DNA of 60,000 nt from Cryptomeria japonica (taxonomy: Eukaryota > Streptophyta > Pinopsida > Cupressales > Cupressaceae): positions 619,068,476-619,128,475 of the forward strand of contig NC_081408.1 of assembly GCF_030272615.1 (NCBI RefSeq), read 5' to 3'. Positions 57,660 through 60,000 of the stretch are shown here, one piece after another; positions within the stretch are counted from its first letter, which is position 1, and every line of letters begins with the position of its first letter. The notes under the pieces were generated by a model. That model searched no databases, was not told where the DNA came from, and saw only the letters and a program-made list of their open reading frames with translations. Position numbers and translations under genes: made by a program.

Positions 57660-58511
57660 TATTATTGAAACTTATGCTAAAGCCCTATTAGAAGCACCTA
57701 GAGAACCAACAATTTTTTTTTTCGTAGTGCAGAAACAATTGAGAGTGGTGTACAAACATTGAAACAAAGGAAGAGAAGAGAAAAATACATAAGAGATGCA
57801 TAAAAACAAGTAAAGGAAATAAAAGAAAATGTCATGAACCTCAATGGAATAAAGGAAAGTGATCTGGAAGGATTACAACCGCAGGCACATATCTCACCAG
57901 TTGGCACATCATCTGACAATGAGATACCTACAGAGTTTAAAAGAGTTGATAGGAAGAGAAAAAATTCACCGGTACCCTCTCCTTCACCAAAGAAAACAAG
58001 AAAGAAGCAACAGGTAGTAAGACAACCGACAAAGAAGTTGACACCCAAGAAGAAACAAAAATAGGTTATACCACCTTTGGATAACTTACTGAGTGAAATC
58101 ATTGATGAAGGCAACTTGAAAAATGTGAGCAAGTTGTATAACACATTTACTAATTCTGAAAAGGAAAGTATTGAAAACAACATTATTCTACATCTAGACA
58201 TTTATAAGAAAGTGCTAATTGAAGTTGTAGATAACTTACCAAATGACCTATACAGAAGGTTAGATGCAAAAAGGATTGCTGTAATGGAGCTAGATAAGAA
58301 ACTTAAGGTTGAAAAACTTATGGTTGTTCATCCAGTTAACTCTAAAGAAGAGATTGATGAACTAATTAGTGAAGCTAATAGATCAGTTTTTGCAAGTGGT
58401 CACCGACATGTAAGCCTAATGGCCAGAAGAGTAAATGAAATTGTAGAGGAAACAATAGATAAATGGGATATCTTTTTTGCAGAAAAAAGAAAAATAGGAA
58501 GAATTGAATAG
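57660..58511 (+). pseudogene. Element N ORF2, middle part
   Basis: After the solo LTR: IIETYAKALLEAPREPT, a T-run frameshift near 57715, LKQRKRREKYIRDA, TAA at 57807-57809, then ESDLEGLQPQAHISPVGTSS. Next comes a strongly basic segment, KRVDRKRKNSPVPSPSPKKT and KKLTPKKKQK (possible nuclear signal), TAG at 58062-58064, then PLDNLLSEIIDEGNLKNVSK and a helical domain with HLDIYKKVLIEVVDNLPNDL and RRVNEIVEETIDKWDIFF. Ends with TAG at 58509-58511 in this frame. Product not recognised. Confidence 0.6.
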
Positions 58512-59945
58512 ACCCAAGAAAAATTTCAAGGTACATTAAAAGGACAAGGACAAAGGGAAAGGTAAAGTCAGTGGAATACCAAACATCAAAATAACTGACA
58601 ACTTACCATCACCCTTGGATACTACATTGGTACATACTAAGGATACACCGGCTACTAAAAATGTGGACATAACACATGATGACACTAACCCTGAACCACA
58701 AATTCTGTTCACCATGAATATTGATACTCAGGAAGTGAACATTATTATGGACAAGGATAGCACAGAGGTGCAGGATGATATTGCTAGCAGTGGAAACATT
58801 GCTAAGAAACTGACATAAAATGTAGAGGTTGAAGTGAAAACAATACATATAGAGAAAACATAGCAACCTTTGGATAGTGGAATAAATATTGGTAGTGTAG
58901 ATGCTAGCATGGAGAAATTGACAGAGACAGAAATACCAACAGCTGATAACACAAAAAAAAATGAATAGAGAAACCAACAGAAGCATAGGTACATGTTGAG
59001 ATAGTAAAACCGATAATCACTAAGAAACTCAAACCACTATAGCTGGAAACACAAACTCAGACTGATCCACCAGAGGTAGATACAAGCAAATTGGTTACTG
59101 GTACTGCAAGCACTGAGATAATAAAAGCAATTAGTCAAACATCAGGCACTTCACTAAGTGAATTTAGACCTACAAATGTGACAAAGGGACTTTTGGACTC
59201 AATCAAAAAGATAACTGATTGTAATTCTTTGGCCTGCAAGGTAATTGATGATACCCTACCTATTCTTAATATGATTTCACCAAAATGCAATGTAGATAAT
59301 GTAAAGGATTCTTTAGGACAGTTAGACACATTGTCTAAATTTATTGTTGGAAATGTAATAACAGTGGATAAGGTAAATGAGGATACATTCAGAGAGAAAA
59401 TGGAAAAAGAAAAATTCTTTGAGGAAACAATAAAGAAGTGTACTGGGCATATTAACACACTTTTACCAGCACCGAATACAACAATTTTGGAGTATAAGGA
59501 ACTGTATAGAGAGACATGCAAGCCACATCTGTTGACCCAGGACATTGAAAAATAAATAAGCAGAGTACAAAAGGAAATTGATGATATAGCTGATAACACC
59601 ATTGGTTCATCTGAACCTATATCAGTTATTGAGCAAGAGATAGCATGATTTGAAGAAAAGTTGGAGAAATTTGAGAAGGAAAAAGAAAGGATCAAGGCAA
59701 ATGCCAGAGAGCTGAAGTATAAACTTAGTCCTAAGTTGGATTCTCTTATCTCTCTAAGAAATGAGATCTCTAAGGAATTAATTCTAGGGGAAAGATTGCC
59801 AGAGGAACATATGCATCATCTCACCTATACGATCCAACGATTCGAGGCAACCATGAATGATTGCAACACATTCATGCAGAGTTTAAACTTGGTTTTGGCT
59901 GATATATTTCAAATTGTAACCAACCGGTTACAAACCTTAAGGTAA
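58512..59945 (+). pseudogene. Element N ORF2, C-terminal part
   Basis: An acidic, Thr/Asp-rich linker (SPLDTTLVHTKDTPATKN, NIDTQEVNIIMDKDSTE) with stops at 58816, 58861 and 58966 and a disordered stretch of poor reading to about 59085. Then a clean 154-codon block (59091-59555) with KGLLDSIKKITDCNSLACKV and FEETIKKCTGHINTLLPAPN. Last, a coiled-coil end (59650-59945) with FEEKLEKFEKEKERIKANAR and ISKELILGERLPEEHMHH, ending LQTLR-TAA. The whole looks like a large structural protein of alternating helical and disordered segments. Confidence 0.6.
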
Positions 59946-59990
59946 AATTTTGCACTCATTTGACAAATTTTGACAACCTTGTCATTGATG

Positions 59991-60000
59991 TCAAAGGGGG
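59991..60000 (+). other. Polypurine tract of element N (runs off the window)
   Basis: TCAAAGGGGG at the last ten bases, preceded by CATTGATG. Copia-1 and Copia-2 have CCAAAGGGGGAGAT in the same place, so a 3' LTR should start within a few bases of the window end. Confidence 0.7.

Larger units (their letters stand above)
53402..60000 (+). mobile_element. Element N: non-autonomous two-ORF LTR element (right LTR outside window)
   Basis: Begins with the last 178 bp of an LTR (53402-53579, about 93% like 52813-52996 by eye), then primer site, ORF1 (53651-54763), a 300-bp gap with a TATA-like word, ORF2 (55068-56139 and 57660-59945) and a polypurine tract at the window edge. No protease, integrase, RT or RNase H motif can be read in any frame of the 6.6 kb. 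The 5' LTR is truncated on its left side. Point stops are mostly TAG/TAA/TGA at Gln or Arg positions, so both ORFs were probably open in the parent. Confidence 0.75.

Overview
This window looks like nuclear DNA from a large, repeat-rich plant genome. A gymnosperm such as a conifer is my inference, drawn from the dense, old, nested LTR retrotransposons and the long spacers; the sequence does not name the species. I see no intact host gene, no rRNA or tRNA gene, and nothing bacterial. Almost everything that can be identified is LTR retrotransposon sequence in different states of decay, with one decayed spliced gene near the left end.

Layout. 1-1960: spacer. 1963-4361: decayed multi-exon gene on the minus strand with a tandemly duplicated exon. 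4800-5106 and 11043-11545: one CT-rich simple-repeat tract, split by element A (5107-11042, minus). Element A is a copia-like element with perfect 5-bp target duplications that carries gag, a zinc knuckle and protease plus an acidic tail, but no integrase or reverse transcriptase; a solo LTR (6886-7668) sits inside it. 14534-15885: a second solo LTR. 17283-50914: a Ty3/gypsy chromovirus-like structure with three LTRs and two internal regions (LTR-internal-LTR-internal-LTR), bounded by GACAT/GACGT. Its first internal region was later hit by two full-length Ty1/copia elements: Copia-1 (21853-29160, plus) and Copia-2 (30519-36932, minus, the best preserved). 52150-52996: an LTR. 53402-60000: a non-autonomous LTR element (element N) with two long ORFs, interrupted by a solo LTR of the Copia-1 family (56140-57654) and running off the right edge at its polypurine tract.

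Most interesting. Element N has an LTR end, a tRNA-iMet primer site and a polypurine tract, but codes for a coiled-coil protein with four zinc knuckles (ORF1) and a protein of about 1,100 codons that I do not recognise (ORF2), with no protease, integrase or polymerase. Its leader aligns with that of Copia-2, which suggests that Copia-2-type elements supplied its enzymes. Element A shows a different way of losing the polymerase.

Order of events. The chromovirus was the host for Copia-1 and Copia-2. Its two internal copies share many premature stops, so they descend from an already defective template or were homogenised later. Most stops in all elements are TAG, TAA or TGA where CAG, CAA, CGA or TGG is expected, which fits deamination of methylated cytosine.
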